64,000 nucleotides of DNA, from the NCBI RefSeq assembly GCF_013426205.1, contig NC_089422.1:806001-870000 (forward strand), in the 5' to 3' direction. This stretch comes from Metarhizium brunneum (lineage: Eukaryota; Ascomycota; Sordariomycetes; Hypocreales; Clavicipitaceae). A program made the translations under genes and the position numbers. The notes beneath the pieces were generated by a model. The model was not told where the DNA came from, searched no databases, and worked only from the letters and a program-made list of their open reading frames with translations. Positions 32,605-44,453 of this stretch are shown here, one piece after another; positions within the stretch are counted from its first letter, which is position 1; the number at the start of each line of letters is the position of its first letter.

Positions 32605-35600
32605 CGCCAATGGGTCCGATTCCACACCGCAAGGGGTTGTAAGACCATAAGGACTGAAGTTGCTTCTGATGAGCAGACTCTTGAGCTAGCCAATGAGCTG
32701 TCTGGGCACAGAGGTAGCCTATGTAGTTATTATTAGCCTCGGAACAACGGTGTAACAATGCATGGTCGCCACTGCGGGCTCAGAGTTTTGTGGCAGACGC
32801 GGCGTGAGCACTTACAGGCAATGGGGATTTTCTGGGCAGCTCTCTCAAGGCCGTAGAGTCAACTCTGGCCTAGAATCATTCATGACATGGTCAGCATATG
32901 CTCTCAACAGAAAACGAATGGCTCAATCCCAGGACGTGGGAAATTCAAAGAATTCCGTTGCTAGCCACAGCCTCTCTACGGGCCATGACAGAGTGCCGAA
33001 ACAAGGAATCCAGTTTTGAACGAATGAAGCAAAAGCAAATATGGACAAAAGTGGAATAAAAAGTAGATTTTGTACGAGCTGCCTCACCTAGTATGCCCTG
33101 TATTCCAAATGACAGCACGCTCGAAGAAGCGGCTCTTTGAGCCGCAAGCAAAAGTTTCTTCGGATTGCGCCGTTGGACGTGCTCTTGTATTTGATTTTTT
33201 CACAGGGTTGAAATCAAAACAGACCAGGACCACGACGAGGCTGTCGGAGACGGAGCGCCTGGTGGTCGCCTAAGTGCACACAGTGCGGGTCGCGGGATGC
33301 TGGGGTCCACTTTCTGCGCCCCTGCTTGACGCTGGCGTGGTTCGCCAGGTTGCCTTGTAGGAGGAGGCTCAACTCGAGGTGGTACCCTGGGTGCTTTGCT
33401 TGGGTGGGAGTTGCTTTTGACAGAGCGTTCAATTCTATCAGGTGATGGAAAATGCCCAAGTCTTGCACACTTATCCGAAGGGAAGGGTTTTGTTTTAGTA
33501 TTAAGATATCGGGGCCGATCGGATTCTGGTGAATGTTTGAACGTGGCAAGAACGTGGCAAATGCCTGAATACCTAGGTACCTAGAGGGAGGTGCTTGTCG
33601 ACCTCCAGATCTAGCAATCAAGGTCAGCCAAATTGCTCATCATGATGGAATTCCGTTGGTGCTCTCGCAAAGTCGTCGCTGCTTCGTCGTGATCTAGAGA
33701 AAAGTGATGGGTTGGGAAGATTCCGTGGTGGGAGATGATGATGGTTTATCAATTCTGACTCGTCCACCCGACGTGATGCGGAGCCTTTGTTTACCCCCAC
33801 CCCCCATGTTTTCATGTCCGTTTTTCTTTGTATGTGAAGAAAGCAACTGAATAGCTCCAACCAAAGTGCGCCTGGCGAATGACTTACCAGAGTATTGATG
33901 CCCTTGGAAAGTAGAAGTTCGATGGATTTTAAACGTTGAATGACACTAGCGGTGCAGGTAAAAAGGATAGTCGTATAGCAACGAGATTGCGTGGTGACAG
34001 AAATTCGTGATACCTCTTCTGGAATGGAGCAGTAGCACCTTTATGTATGCAAATTCGAATCAAATAATCACAGCCCTCTCTGCCTGTTCCCACATTCACA
34101 ACGACCCCGTCTTCGGTGTTGAGAGAGTTCAGAGCATGTTCAGACAAAGCATCTGCTTGATTCTGGTCAGCACTGGTCGCGTGTTCCTAACCGTCATGCA
34201 AATAAGGCAACTATAGGGCTAACATGCCATCACGGGGCAGGCTTGTGAGAGTAATCACCTGTGTTTCGAATGTGTCTGCTCCTCGTTCGCCACGGCAAGT
34301 GTGGTGGAATCCTGTTACGCACTGGCCTCATGTTGGCCCTATTAGTATATCAGGCAGGCCTTCGCCATGAATGACGCACGAGTGGATTGAAGTTCAAACA
34401 TTCTTTGAACAGCATCGTGCCTTTGTTTCGCGCCTACTCCGTACGTTCAAGCTGTTGGGATTCAGACGCAACTTGCCCTACCGCATCATCGCCAACGCGA
34501 CGTGAATTGGGCCCGTCTTCCGAACACGATAGGGAATGTATGTATCTTACATGTTTTTCCCTAGTCGGACATTTTGGTTCGCATCTTGATGCTTGTCTCG
34601 GTACACCGTATTGAGGAGCTTATAATTGCTTACGCCGGCACATTTCGAGATCGCCTCCACGGCTCACGAGTCTTCTTGAGGTTCCACGCCTCGTTCGGTG
34701 TTCCAACTAGGCAGATATCTGACTTGCGTCAAGCCGAAATGCTCATGAGCTCAAGCGTGAGCTATCTGTCAAGAATCAAGATATCCCCTGCGTGCGGTGC
34801 ATGACTTCGAGCCTTCCTTCCTCGAGGAAACGGGAGCCATCCGTCTCATTGGTCCCCGTGATGTCACACCCAGCCTCGGTCAAGGCTACCTACCTATAGG
34901 TAGGTAACTTGGGGTAGGTGGAGGTACCATGTACTTACTCAGGCAGGCAGATCCGGTATTACGTTGGTTCGTACTCCGTGAACTCTACCGCAACAGCTTC
35001 ATTTCCCAACAAAGTTTTCTGGTTCAGGATCTGACCTCTGCATCTCGTGCAACACTTGCTGACCTCTGTGAAGCACACAGATCAACACACACGTTGTCTG
35101 TGGTCATCTGAGAAGACAAGTTTTTCGAGGTTTGCTTATGGTTACTCCGTAATTGCAGCCCTGCCTTGCCTTCCCGGCTTGCAAGCCAGGGGGGCTCTTC
35201 CAAACCTTTCATCAATATCAATTGTCTCGGCCTGCTTTTGTCCTAACCAGACTTTCTTGCCCACTGCCTTGTTGCCTCTCGACACTTACCAGCGGGCGTC
35301 CATGGGAAAACCCTGGTTCGTTTATTTGTGCAAACAAGCAATAATCCATGATTACGGCTTACTCAGTACCGCTCGCCACCGGCCATGCTGATGTCGCCTT
35401 CAATGTTTCGCCACGGGCAAACCACGGATTGCTGCCTGAGTGCCAAGTACGGCGTATTCAGCACCTTCAATGTTTGACCGCATCAACCTGGCTCCGAAAA
35501 TTTGTCAGGGACCCATGGACATTGGAGAACAGGCCAGGGCGATCTCGCCAGCCTCGGTTGGGGATCGATTCAGGCCGATTGAGAATTTAGCTGCCAGGAG

Positions 35601-36361
35601 CTTGCATGTGGTACTATTTTTGGACTATTGAATACATGGCCATGACAGTTGCATTGAACATAGTCACGTCGACAGCCCGGATTTCACAAAAAAGTCTTTG
35701 CTCGACGTCGTGCGCAGGGCGGTGAGTTTCCTTTGCCGAAAGTCATGTTGACTCGGGCTGAGTTACTAAATGGTGAACATATTTGCTAAGATATATGTCA
35801 ATGATAGCCTCGGATTGGTCAAATCAACAAGTGTGCATATCCAGGGTTGCCGATTGGACCGATCTCAGACCATCACCGCCTGCGAATAGATACTTGCGTC
35901 GCGGCAGCAAAAGATACCATATTATGGCGTTATCCGAACATGAATTACACGAGAAAGCAAATGGCCGAGAACAGCCCCAAGATAAAACCTGGCGTCGGTT
36001 CCCGTCCACGTCTCACCGTAAAAAGCGAGTTTAGCGTCTCATCTCCCGCTTAATTCGCCCTGCAGCCAAGCGCTTTCCCCCCCAAGCCTTAGTTCTGCGT
36101 TTTTGGGCATCTAGATTGGGCAATCTGCAGAGAACACAATCGGTAAGTCCTGCTAGATTTTCTGCGTTGACGACGGTAGCAGCCGTGAAATCGCACAACA
36201 TCCCGAAAAGGCATCTTTTGTGCTTGTGTATGTGCAACACATGTCACAAGCTGACCAGGCGGACCATTGGTGTACCAGAGCCGACGTTCACATCCGATAC
36301 TCAAAAGGCATGCATTCCGGCTATATATGCGGCTCGTTCATCGCCAATTTTGATTCCAGAT
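32605..36361. other. intergenic, no gene recognised
   Basis: About 3.7 kb without a convincing gene. The first part is the upstream region (and perhaps a 5' exon) of the Est1-domain gene. A compact inverted arrangement of TACC/GGTA steps (about 34,884-34,926, with ACCTACCTATAGGTAGGTAA) and two TACTCCGTA motifs (34435 and 35143) are present. Confidence 0.45.
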
Positions 36362-37888
36362 CTATCGATACGATTCATACTTGGCAGCCACTGCCAGTTT
36401 TGCCTCGATCCGGTCAATCATTTCCGTATCATACACTTCTCCAAGAGCTTTTCTAGCCTTGAAGATCTCCTTTTCATGTCTGGTTGCTTCCTCTTTGGTC
36501 ATACATACGAGATCTCGTAGCCGCACGGTGGAGCATTTTTGGGTATCCTTGCCCTCTCCGATGACACTCATGTTTGTGTCCTCTGGTCGCTGCCAACGAG
36601 TCAGAACCAGTTTTGTCGATATGCCACTGACAGCGCTGCGTCCATGATACAGCTCTTCTGCCAGAAAGGCCACGTCACCAGAGGTAAGAGGCGTCTTCAG
36701 GCCGACTGTATCCAAGCCCAACATTCGTGCAAGTCTGTCCTCGGAGCCTTGGACAAAGGTCATCATTCCTTCGTACATTTTCTCTCGTCCCTTGGCTGGG
36801 ACATAATTTAGTGGATAGCCCGTAATGCTCAGAATGACATGGTTTGCCGCTGTGAGCCCAAAAATAGCAGGCATAGTTCCTAGCACGGGCAGTATTCTGA
36901 CCCTAAAGTTGGGCATCACGCTGAGATCACCCACCACCCCTTTTTGAAACTCCTCCTCGGGAAGGGGAAGCAACTCTGCCTTGCCTTCTCCAGATTGTTC
37001 TGTTGAATATACCGCGGGGATGCCGCTGGTGATACCGAGTAGTTTAAGACGTCGTCTTGTTGCCCGTGATAGGCCATCATCGCGACTTGCACCAATGTCG
37101 CCAATGACAATCCTAGTGGGATCGCTCTTGCAACCAGCTCCCATTGCGCTGATCACTGGAAGCTTGTGGTCGTAACAGTATTTTAGTAACTCGACTTTGG
37201 TATCGATATTATCGATAGCATCAACGATGAAGTCGGGCTGTCGGCCATCTTCCCAAGGCCCTAGCATCCGCGATGCCACGGACCCATCAAACTTTTCTTG
37301 TTGTAAATCAAACTTGACCCACGGTGCGATGGCAATCAGTCGCCGCTGAAGACAGTGAACCTTTGGAATACCAACATCCGCCAATGTAGCAACAGCATGT
37401 CTGTTCAGGGAGCTCAGCGTGACTTGATCAAAGTCAACAAGCCGGATCTTGCTCACGCCGGAGCGCGCAAGTGACGCAGCGCAATGCGATCCGACACCAC
37501 CGCAGCCAACTACAATGACAAATGAGCCGCGCAATTTCGTGAGCCCTTCAGGGCCGAGAAAGACCCTGTTCCGAGCGAGCTGTTCGAGAATGAGTTCCTC
37601 ATCGAAATCTCCGGCTAACGCCCTTCTGCTAAGGGCCTGGTTGCGAGCATCTTCCTTGTCGACTGCTGATTCTGAAGACGCTCCAAAGTTGTTCAATCGA
37701 TTCGTATGATGGCCGCCATCTCCCGGAGAGGGTATAGATCTCTTGAGCTCAGAAAGTCTCTGCTCTCGCTCCCGGCCTTGATATCCCAGAATGAGTGCAA
37801 CGGTTGCGCCAGACAGCACAGCTGTCGCAAAAAGATGAAACCGGTGGCTTGAAAGGGTATCTGAAAAGAAGGAAGCCATATTTTCCAT
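36362..37888 (-). CDS. TCD1: tRNA threonylcarbamoyladenosine dehydratase (Tcd1/Tcd2, E1-like)
   Basis: A single exon of 508 residues. A hydrophobic segment at about residues 18-36 follows a short N-terminus, as in the yeast Tcd proteins, which are anchored in the mitochondrial outer membrane. The ThiF/MoeB/E1-like Rossmann fold is clear: GCGGVGSH (128-135) for ATP, LVDFDQV (150-156), LNRHAV (161-166), and later DAIDNIDTKV and AMGAGCKSDPTRI. The enzyme uses ATP to cyclise N6-threonylcarbamoyladenosine (t6A) at position 37 of ANN-decoding tRNAs to ct6A. The catalytic core is normal in length, with a fungal C-terminal extension after about residue 390. A second ATG four codons in could also start the protein. 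Yeast has two paralogues and I cannot say which this matches better. It diverges from the TPR-like mitochondrial gene across 265 bp. Confidence 0.9.
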   Translation of the reverse strand: MENMASFFSDTLSSHRFHLFATAVLSGATVALILGYQGREREQRLSELKRSIPSPGDGGHHTNRLNNFGASSESAVDKEDARNQALSRRALAGDFDEELILEQLARNRVFLGPEGLTKLRGSFVIVVGCGGVGSHCAASLARSGVSKIRLVDFDQVTLSSLNRHAVATLADVGIPKVHCLQRRLIAIAPWVKFDLQQEKFDGSVASRMLGPWEDGRQPDFIVDAIDNIDTKVELLKYCYDHKLPVISAMGAGCKSDPTRIVIGDIGASRDDGLSRATRRRLKLLGITSGIPAVYSTEQSGEGKAELLPLPEEEFQKGVVGDLSVMPNFRVRILPVLGTMPAIFGLTAANHVILSITGYPLNYVPAKGREKMYEGMMTFVQGSEDRLARMLGLDTVGLKTPLTSGDVAFLAEELYHGRSAVSGISTKLVLTRWQRPEDTNMSVIGEGKDTQKCSTVRLRDLVCMTKEEATRHEKEIFKARKALGEVYDTEMIDRIEAKLAVAAKYESYR

Positions 37889-38153
37889 CAGATACCGGAA
37901 ATCACCATCCTAAACCGCCGATTCGCCTCATTGGCCGTTGTTGTTTGAGTATTTTCATATTGAACCGACTTTTGAGGTTCCACTTTGATGATGAAATTTT
38001 GCTTAGTCACCTCCACTTTTTGTAAGGCAGCCACCATCATTGGCTGCGGGTCGTCCGTCTGCCTAAGCTCTAGTTACTTCAATTCATTAGAATATTAAGA
38101 CGGCTGGCAACACCTTCATTCGAAACGGCGCCCGCTGGGCCACACCATCAGTC
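37889..38153. promoter_or_regulatory. shared divergent promoter
   Basis: Only 265 bp separate the start codons of the Tcd-like gene (minus) and the mitochondrial TPR-like gene (plus), so the two must share promoter DNA. No obvious TATA box is seen, as expected for housekeeping genes. Confidence 0.55.
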
Positions 38154-39800
38154 ATGCGTGCCAGGCTCGTCATGCGCCGGCAACAGGCCGTCCTCCCCTC
38201 ATCTAATCCACGATTAATCTGCACACGATCCTTCGCAAACCAAACTAAATTCACATCCACGACATCCCGACCAAGCTTGCCCTTCCTCCTGGTCCCGAAA
38301 GCGAGCCCCTCCATCGCCCGATCATTTACCTCCGAGCGCAAAAGGTGGCTTAAACACGAAGCAAAGCTAGTCGTCAGATACACCATCACAGTCTGGGGCC
38401 TCGCGATCTGCGGCATCTTGATCTTCTTTGCAGTCAATGAGGAAACATCAGAACGGGAGTCCCCCACGCCCCACGAATGGCACTACCTGACGAGGAAATT
38501 TCTCCGCGACGCGCAGAGCTGCCGGGACCCCAAGGATGGCGAAGTCAACTGGGCGCGGTGTCTAGAGCTGGCACGGGGAGTGGTTATCCGACTAGAGGAT
38601 CCCAAACTCGGCGGCGGGAATGTAGTCAAGTTAAGCGACAAAGTCGATCCGAGCCTCGAGGTCCCAGGGGAGTTCATCAACTGCGACATCTCAGCCAAGT
38701 CGGAAGAATGGAGGCGCGGATACTTCGAGGCAATCATGTTGGCGGCCAAGGCCGCAGAACACGTCGACGGATGGCTGAGGGACACAACGCGCAACGTGGT
38801 AAGCGCGCCCGAGTTCGTCATTGGCCCCTCGAATCCACGGCCGAAACCCATACCACCGGGACGACCGCACGCACCAAGGGAGGAGGATTGCGAGCCGGCG
38901 TATCCAGCCGCAGACAGTTGGTACGTGAAGATCCTGGCGACGACCGGACTGTCGCCTCGCCAAAAGATGGAGGCGGCGCTCGAGTACGCCACCTTCATGG
39001 AGTTCAAACACAGACAAGAAGGCTCGGAGGCGCTGTATAGTCTCGCCCTGGCCGAGGCATCCACCGGACTCGACCCCTCCAAGCTACCGTACGACCCCAA
39101 AACGTTCATCGTCAAAAGTAATGCTCCAGCGCCGTCGATGAACGTTCTCGATGCTCTGACAGCCATCGCCAACTACAAAGCCCGACGGGGAGATGTCTCA
39201 TCTGCCCTCCCCATCTACATTTCTCTTCTCAAAGCGCGCCGCTCTCTATCAGATACCCCGCCCCCTGCGATTCGGACAGAACCCAAGATGCTCTCTCCAT
39301 ACGAACGATTTGTGAGGTTCTTCGGTCCTCCAGCCTATCCGGCCCCGGCACCAGATGGCACCCAACCGCCGTGGAGAACTCCCTATGAGCGATGCCAGGA
39401 GGCATCCCTTGACTTGTATATTGGCGAGATCTTGTACGCCACTTCATCGGAAGATGAGGGGTTGGCTTGGACTAGGGACGGTGTTGATTTGGCAGAGGAA
39501 CAAATGCGCGCGCTTGGATCCGCGAGCAAGGATAAAGAGACGAAGCAGATATGTCGTGAGTGTCTGGGCACAGGCCTAGAAAACTGGACCACAATGGTAT
39601 CCCTCTTGGCAAAGGCAGAGGAGTCTCGGAACATTGACGCAAAGTCTAAGCTGTTTTCTTTCTGGGGTGGGCCTCAGGATGCCGAGGGTCGATGGGCAGC
39701 AGAAGAGGCTGTGGTTGAGGAGCGCATCAGGAGGACACGAGAATTAATGGAAGACGTAACTCCACCCAGGATGGGAATTTGGTCTTATTTCAAGGCATGA
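38154..39800 (+). CDS. mitochondrial inner-membrane protein, TPR-like (Mgr3 family likely)
   Basis: A single exon of 548 residues. The N-terminus is rich in Arg, Ser and Thr with almost no acids (MRARLVMRRQQAVLPSSNPR...), a probable mitochondrial presequence. One transmembrane helix follows at about residues 74-93 (VRYTITVWGLAICGILIFFA). The large C-terminal part is helical with TPR-like units, for example MEAALEYATFMEFKHRQEGS followed by ALYSLALAEA, and later VLDALTAIANYKARRGDVSSA. This architecture matches fungal Mgr3-like proteins, which act as substrate adaptors of the i-AAA protease Yme1. I believe homologues are often labelled 'MFS maltose permease' in databases, but one transmembrane helix cannot be a transporter of that family. 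The family call is from memory of architecture and is moderately sure. It is convergent with the Arb2-domain gene, 144 bp away. Confidence 0.85.
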   Translation: MRARLVMRRQQAVLPSSNPRLICTRSFANQTKFTSTTSRPSLPFLLVPKASPSIARSFTSERKRWLKHEAKLVVRYTITVWGLAICGILIFFAVNEETSERESPTPHEWHYLTRKFLRDAQSCRDPKDGEVNWARCLELARGVVIRLEDPKLGGGNVVKLSDKVDPSLEVPGEFINCDISAKSEEWRRGYFEAIMLAAKAAEHVDGWLRDTTRNVVSAPEFVIGPSNPRPKPIPPGRPHAPREEDCEPAYPAADSWYVKILATTGLSPRQKMEAALEYATFMEFKHRQEGSEALYSLALAEASTGLDPSKLPYDPKTFIVKSNAPAPSMNVLDALTAIANYKARRGDVSSALPIYISLLKARRSLSDTPPPAIRTEPKMLSPYERFVRFFGPPAYPAPAPDGTQPPWRTPYERCQEASLDLYIGEILYATSSEDEGLAWTRDGVDLAEEQMRALGSASKDKETKQICRECLGTGLENWTTMVSLLAKAEESRNIDAKSKLFSFWGGPQDAEGRWAAEEAVVEERIRRTRELMEDVTPPRMGIWSYFKA

Positions 39801-39944
39801 TGTATGTTTTCTCGAGGATTTGTATATTAGTATCAAGCAAATAATTTGAAAATACCCTCTCGTATACCCTGCATCGATCTTGCAAACAATCATAATTTCC
39901 CATGTGCCTGACTCTGTTAGCTCCTTATACCGTTTCTTGGAATA

Positions 39945-41372
39945 TCACACCTCTTCGTCGTCAGACGAATCAGTGTCACAAGCTTCTCCGTTCTCTAGGA
40001 ACTTTCTCCACCGCTTCCGGTTCTTCACCTCTTGCTTCATAAGGTCCGCATCCACGACCCGGATCAACGGCTTTTCCGAGTCAGCTACCTTCTCCCAGTC
40101 CTTATCAGTAAATTCTTGCTTAGGCTTCTCCGCTACTAGAATATCGTCATTTTCATATCCCGGGGTCAGGGCTACAGTTTCCAGATATTGAAGGGCCGGT
40201 TTGAGAGCACGTATGAGAACCATTTCAGCGTAGAACGGCTCGGAGGAAGAGTAACACGGACACCCGAAAGCTGGGATTTGTTCCTCCTCATTTCCAGAAG
40301 GGGGCGCGAGGGGAGTATCCAGGGGCTCCGTAGAAACGATGTACGCTCGGGCGCGCTAGAATTAATCAGTATCTACTGGTGGCAAGGGATGCGGTACGAC
40401 TTACCTTTGCCGTGAAGTCTCGAAGCGCTTGGTTGGTTAAATCTGCTGGGTAGACTGTTCCCATGAGAAGCATAGCATCGAGATGATCCTTCCAAGCGTG
40501 CCAGTTTGTCGCATCGTCCAAGAACTTGGTCACCAGTTCGCAGCTCTGCCCAATGGCAATCAGATCGACCTTTGTGCGTTCGCTCATCACCTGGAGCAAC
40601 GTACTAAAAACAGACTCGACATGCTTTTCTGGTGTTTCATGTGCGATGACGGTGTTGATTTCAGGAATATGTCGCCTTCCAGCATGAACAAGGCTTGGCA
40701 ACGGGATCGCCGTGCTGTCCGTCGCGGTAAGCATGCGGCGACCCTCGGGCCACCAATACAACTGGCCAGGATTGGCAATGAACACGCCAGGCGGCGACGA
40801 ATCTTTATTGGAGGCGACTTGTTTTTGAAGTTCTTGAACGACAGAAACTAATGAGCCTTTGTTAATACCACCAGGCCCATTAGCCACTCGGCCGGCCAGC
40901 ATGCCCAATACTTTGGTAGGCTCGCCGAAGAATACAATAATCCGAGATTTTGAAGGCAAGTCAGGCGTCGCAAACACAACTATGTGCTTTTCCGAAGTCG
41001 TGCTTCCTAGTGGTAAAGCAACCTTATCTAGTCCCTCAGCAACGAGACGCTGATGAATAATGTCTTCCAAGGCTTCTAATCACCCAATTTTAATGGTAGT
41101 TCCTTTCCTCGAATGCAACAGGGAACGTACTGTCAAATTCGAACCTCTGACACTGGTTTATCCGCTCATTCTTATTTATGAAGAATTTGAAATATTGTTC
41201 TGGGCTCTCGACAGATCGTATTTCATCGTCGTCGTTCACAAAGTATCTGCTATTATTAGATTGCGTGTCGTGATAGTTTAGGCGCCGGGATGATTGAAAC
41301 AGACCCCAAGCCTTTCAGGTCAGATGGAAAGGTCGCATCTTTGGGAAGGCCAGACCAATGTCGGCGAAACAT
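39945..41372 (-). CDS. Arb2-domain protein (Argonaute-binding protein 2 family)
   Basis: Four exons on the minus strand (41372-41305, 41246-41131, 41075-40405, 40355-39945) with introns of 58, 55 and 49 nt give 421 residues. The N-terminus begins MFRRHWSGLP, followed by 'GLGYFVNDDDEIRSV.SPE.YFKFF', a start typical of fungal Arb2-domain proteins. The acceptor at 41247 was chosen over one 3 nt upstream because it yields GLGYFVN without an extra Arg. The domain continues with IIVFFGEPTKVLGMLAGRVA, GPGGINKGSLVSVVQEL and IAIGQSCELV, an alpha/beta-hydrolase-like fold in which Ser239 sits at the nucleophile elbow. The C-terminus is acidic (DTDSSDDEEV). In fission yeast, Arb2 belongs to the Argonaute siRNA chaperone complex that feeds heterochromatin silencing; related domains occur at the C-terminus of Hda1-type deacetylases. 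A silencing role here is inference. Confidence 0.88.
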
Positions 41373-41839
41373 GACGGCGATTGTTTTGAGGTGAACTGGA
41401 CAAATGTTGCGTTGGAAGTTCACAATTGTCAATACGAGGAACATAGAAATAAAACGAGTTTCGAGATGTGATTGCGGAGTCACTGACATTGCAAACAGGG
41501 CACAAGCGCTGCCGGCTGTCCGGCAGGTGCAAACGGTTCAAAGTCCCATCCACAATACTGGCAAACACCCGCAGTTCCCTGCTTTACGATTCTAGTCACC
41601 AAATTGATCGATTTTTCCAATAGTATTAGTCTTTTCAAATTACAATAGGCATCGCATAATTTGAAACCGAAGGGTCTTTTGTACTTCGGAACTTCATCCC
41701 GCCAGGATGAGAGTCAGAAGGACAAATATCTCGCAGAATATCCACAGAGAATAGCCGCCCAAACGCCTGGCTCCATTGTACATAATTCCATCCAAAACGC
41801 CGGCCCGATTCCCCTCCATTTATCATTGAAAAGTTGGCC

Positions 41840-43295
41840 TCAACCCTGCGTGTATCGACTTCTGAACGCTTGACTGATGCTAAATCGGCTGCTGGCGCCT
41901 CGATTCATGTGACTTGCAAGAGCTTCCTCAAGAGCGGATTGGGTTACTGATGCGTCTAGATATTGTTAGCATAAAACTGGACTCCAGGCCCGCCTGCTTC
42001 GTAAACCTACCATCCAGATCACTAAAACTACTTCCCATGCTGGGAGTCCCATCACTGCCCTCGCGAGAACTCGCCTTTCCCTTGCCGCTCGGACTGCGTC
42101 CTGCCAGCTCCGCAGTTCGCCGTGGAGAGAGTGGTCCAGGTATCTTGGATTCCTTCGATTTCGGCCTTGGTATCGCAGTAGGCGAGCCTGTGGACGAATC
42201 GTCGGACGTTTGAGATTGGTGAAGGTACTCCCGCATGGGATTCTTGTGGTTTCGTCGACCAGAAGCCCGTCCATCTCCCCTCAGTGTTGAAGCCAGGTCT
42301 TGACCTGGCTGATCTGAAGCCTGGAACGGTTGAAACGCGGGCTCCAATTCATCATCTCCGTCATCAGGATACGTTTTCGCAGCTTCCTGTTGTTGAAATC
42401 GTGGTGGGCGGCGGATAATTCGAGACTGTGCGGGGCTGGATTCCTCGTCAGACGATTCATTGGAGCTGGATTCAGCAGGTCCTGGAGAAATCGCTTCATT
42501 GTGGCGATGGTCGGCCTGCGGTTCGGGCGATTTTGCTGTAGGTGACGGTATCGGTAGTGACGATAGTCTCTTCCTGCCTGCCTGGTCGACCGCTCTGCCC
42601 GGGAACGACGTACCATGGCGCGGAGAAGATGAACTAGCGACATCCTTCAGAATCGTAGTGTTGCCAGACGTATCACGACTCATATTCGGGCGTATAGGTA
42701 TTGAAAGCGGCGTTCCACTCAGCGCACCCTCAGGTCGCGGCATCGGCGAGTCTCGTCGTCCTGAAAGGGCAGATGGAGCGCGTTGATATGATGACCCAGT
42801 CGGTTCTGCGCCAGGGATGGGAGACGGGGCAGCTGAGCCTTTCGCTGCGGCCGTAGCCTTTCGGACTTGGGCTCGAACCTGCGACGCATGTCTTTCAGTC
42901 AAGTACGCGACTTGCTTAAGGAGGAAATCGACGGGGACATCGAATCGTTCAGCACTGCATCATGGTCAGAATATCCATTGCGGGGTGTTGGATGATCAAA
43001 CATACACTTGACTCCCTGCGCAAGGTTGAGGTCAGCATCACATCACCTGCCAAATTGGGAGCGTATGGGAGGAGGCAACTCACAGTCAATCTCGGTTTGC
43101 GTTGCACCAGAAAGAATCTTCCACAAAGCCTCGTCTTTGGACGAATCCCAATGGACCTAGGTCACAGGTCAGGAGCCATTGCAAGAGGCGGCCAATGGTG
43201 GCACTCCTACTATCTGAACTTACGGGAGGAGGATCAACAAAGTCTCCCCTGGGTATGGGCACCCTCACAAACACCGTATACTTTGGCTGGGACAT
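41840..43295 (-). CDS. ATG29: autophagy-related protein Atg29, five exons with a microexon
   Basis: Exons on the minus strand are 43295-43224, 43156-43084, 43015-43006 (10 nt), 42954-42011 and 41955-41840, giving 404 residues. The N-terminus is the Atg29 domain: YTVFVRVPIPRGDFVDPPP, then VHWDSSKDEALWKILSG, TQTEID, and AERFDVPVDFLLKQVAYLTE. The four codons that join the last two parts (W-S-Q-V) come from a 10-base exon (GGAGTCAAGT) flanked by GCGCAG and GTATGT; without it the frame is lost. A long Ser/Pro-rich disordered region follows, and the last exon (donor GTAGGT, branch GCTAAC) restores the conserved tail VTQSALEEALASHM...SRFSISQAFRSRY. Atg29 binds Atg17 and Atg31 in the scaffold that recruits the autophagy machinery to the pre-autophagosomal structure in starvation. 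Identity is confident; the microexon rests on phase and motif alone. Confidence 0.92.
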
Positions 43296-44363
43296 GTCGA
43301 TGATGTCCCTGAGCAAGCCACTGTCAGGCGAGGATGGCGAGATGGGAATGGGAAATGGTCAGAGCTCAGGTGGTATAGCTGATGGAAGTAAATGTTGGGG
43401 TCTATCGATAAGACCAGATGACAACATCAGGAAGTGGCAGGCATTAGCTTGCGTGGTGGATCTGGGACCCCAGCATCAGCTCTCACTCGGCTGACAGGCC
43501 AGGCAGGCTGGGGCGGTACTTGGGCACTTTACGTAAGCATCAAATGCATTCAGCCACGTGGGGGAACCATGGACACCCAATTGACGACGTCTTCGACATC
43601 CCCCCCGAAAGAAGCAAATAAATTGGCATGCTCCGACCACATCATTTGCAAAGCTTAGATCATGCCAAAGCCACACCAACACCCACCCAAACCTTATGTG
43701 ACGCTTCAATACTCCGTATTTTTTAACCTTTTGGCGCACTTGCGGGACTTCGCCGACTAGTACTCTACCATCAAGTCTTGCGTCCGCACGTTTCGGCGCA
43801 ACCTTTCTTGATGCACAGTTTCGATACAGTGTAGTATATCAGTATTTGCATCCGGGTATTTACATTTCTTCCCCAACTTTGACTTCATTTCTCAGGCTTC
43901 AGCGCAAAGTGGCTCGGCTTATATGCTCCTCCCGCCATCCACATCGCCGCCAATATTGACTTGGAGACCGATCCCAAGCCTGAAGACGCCGGGGAGCCTA
44001 TTTTGAGCGACAGACATCCCGGACTCGCTGATGGGACGCACTGCGGCGACAACACTGAGCATTCCGAGTTCCGAACCTCCCCAATGTACTGTCATTCTGA
44101 ATATGGGTACGGGTATCGTCCAGAAAAGCTTGCGCAGCAACGTACTCTATTGTCAGGGTACAGATCTTGTCTAGAGCATAATCAAGTAGGCTGGGCATGA
44201 CCTTGGACAGTAAATGCTCAGTATATGCGCCGCGAGGCTTAGAGTTTGAGGGTGTTTATCGTTTGTCGCAGTGACCATGTTGAGCCTCGTCGGCCTGCTT
44301 CCATTATGGATTCCATTGCATCAGAATAAACCCTTTTCTGTCCGATTCATTGGAGAGCGCATC
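43296..44363. other. intergenic, no gene recognised
   Basis: Upstream region of ATG29 and spacer. It has one TACTCCGTA motif (43710). Short frames on both strands show no family resemblance. Confidence 0.45.
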
Positions 44364-44453
44364 GATACGTTTTCCTCCACCAATACGTTTTCCTCCACCG
44401 ATACGTTTTCCTCCACCGATACGTTTTCCTCCATCGATACGTTTTTCTCCATG
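44364..44453. repeat. 18-bp minisatellite, five copies
   Basis: Five head-to-tail 18-bp units (GATACGTTTTCCTCCACC consensus) start at 44364, 44382, 44400, 44418 and 44436. The first four differ by one base at most from the consensus and the last by three. The unit length is a multiple of three, so both strands read as repeated hexapeptides: D-T-F-S-S-T on the plus strand and G-G-G-K-R-I on the minus. Confidence 0.9.

Noticed and set aside
38483..39172. 229-codon minus-strand frame inside the mitochondrial TPR-like gene
   Set aside because: Shadow of the plus-strand gene, which has the presequence, membrane helix and helical repeats.
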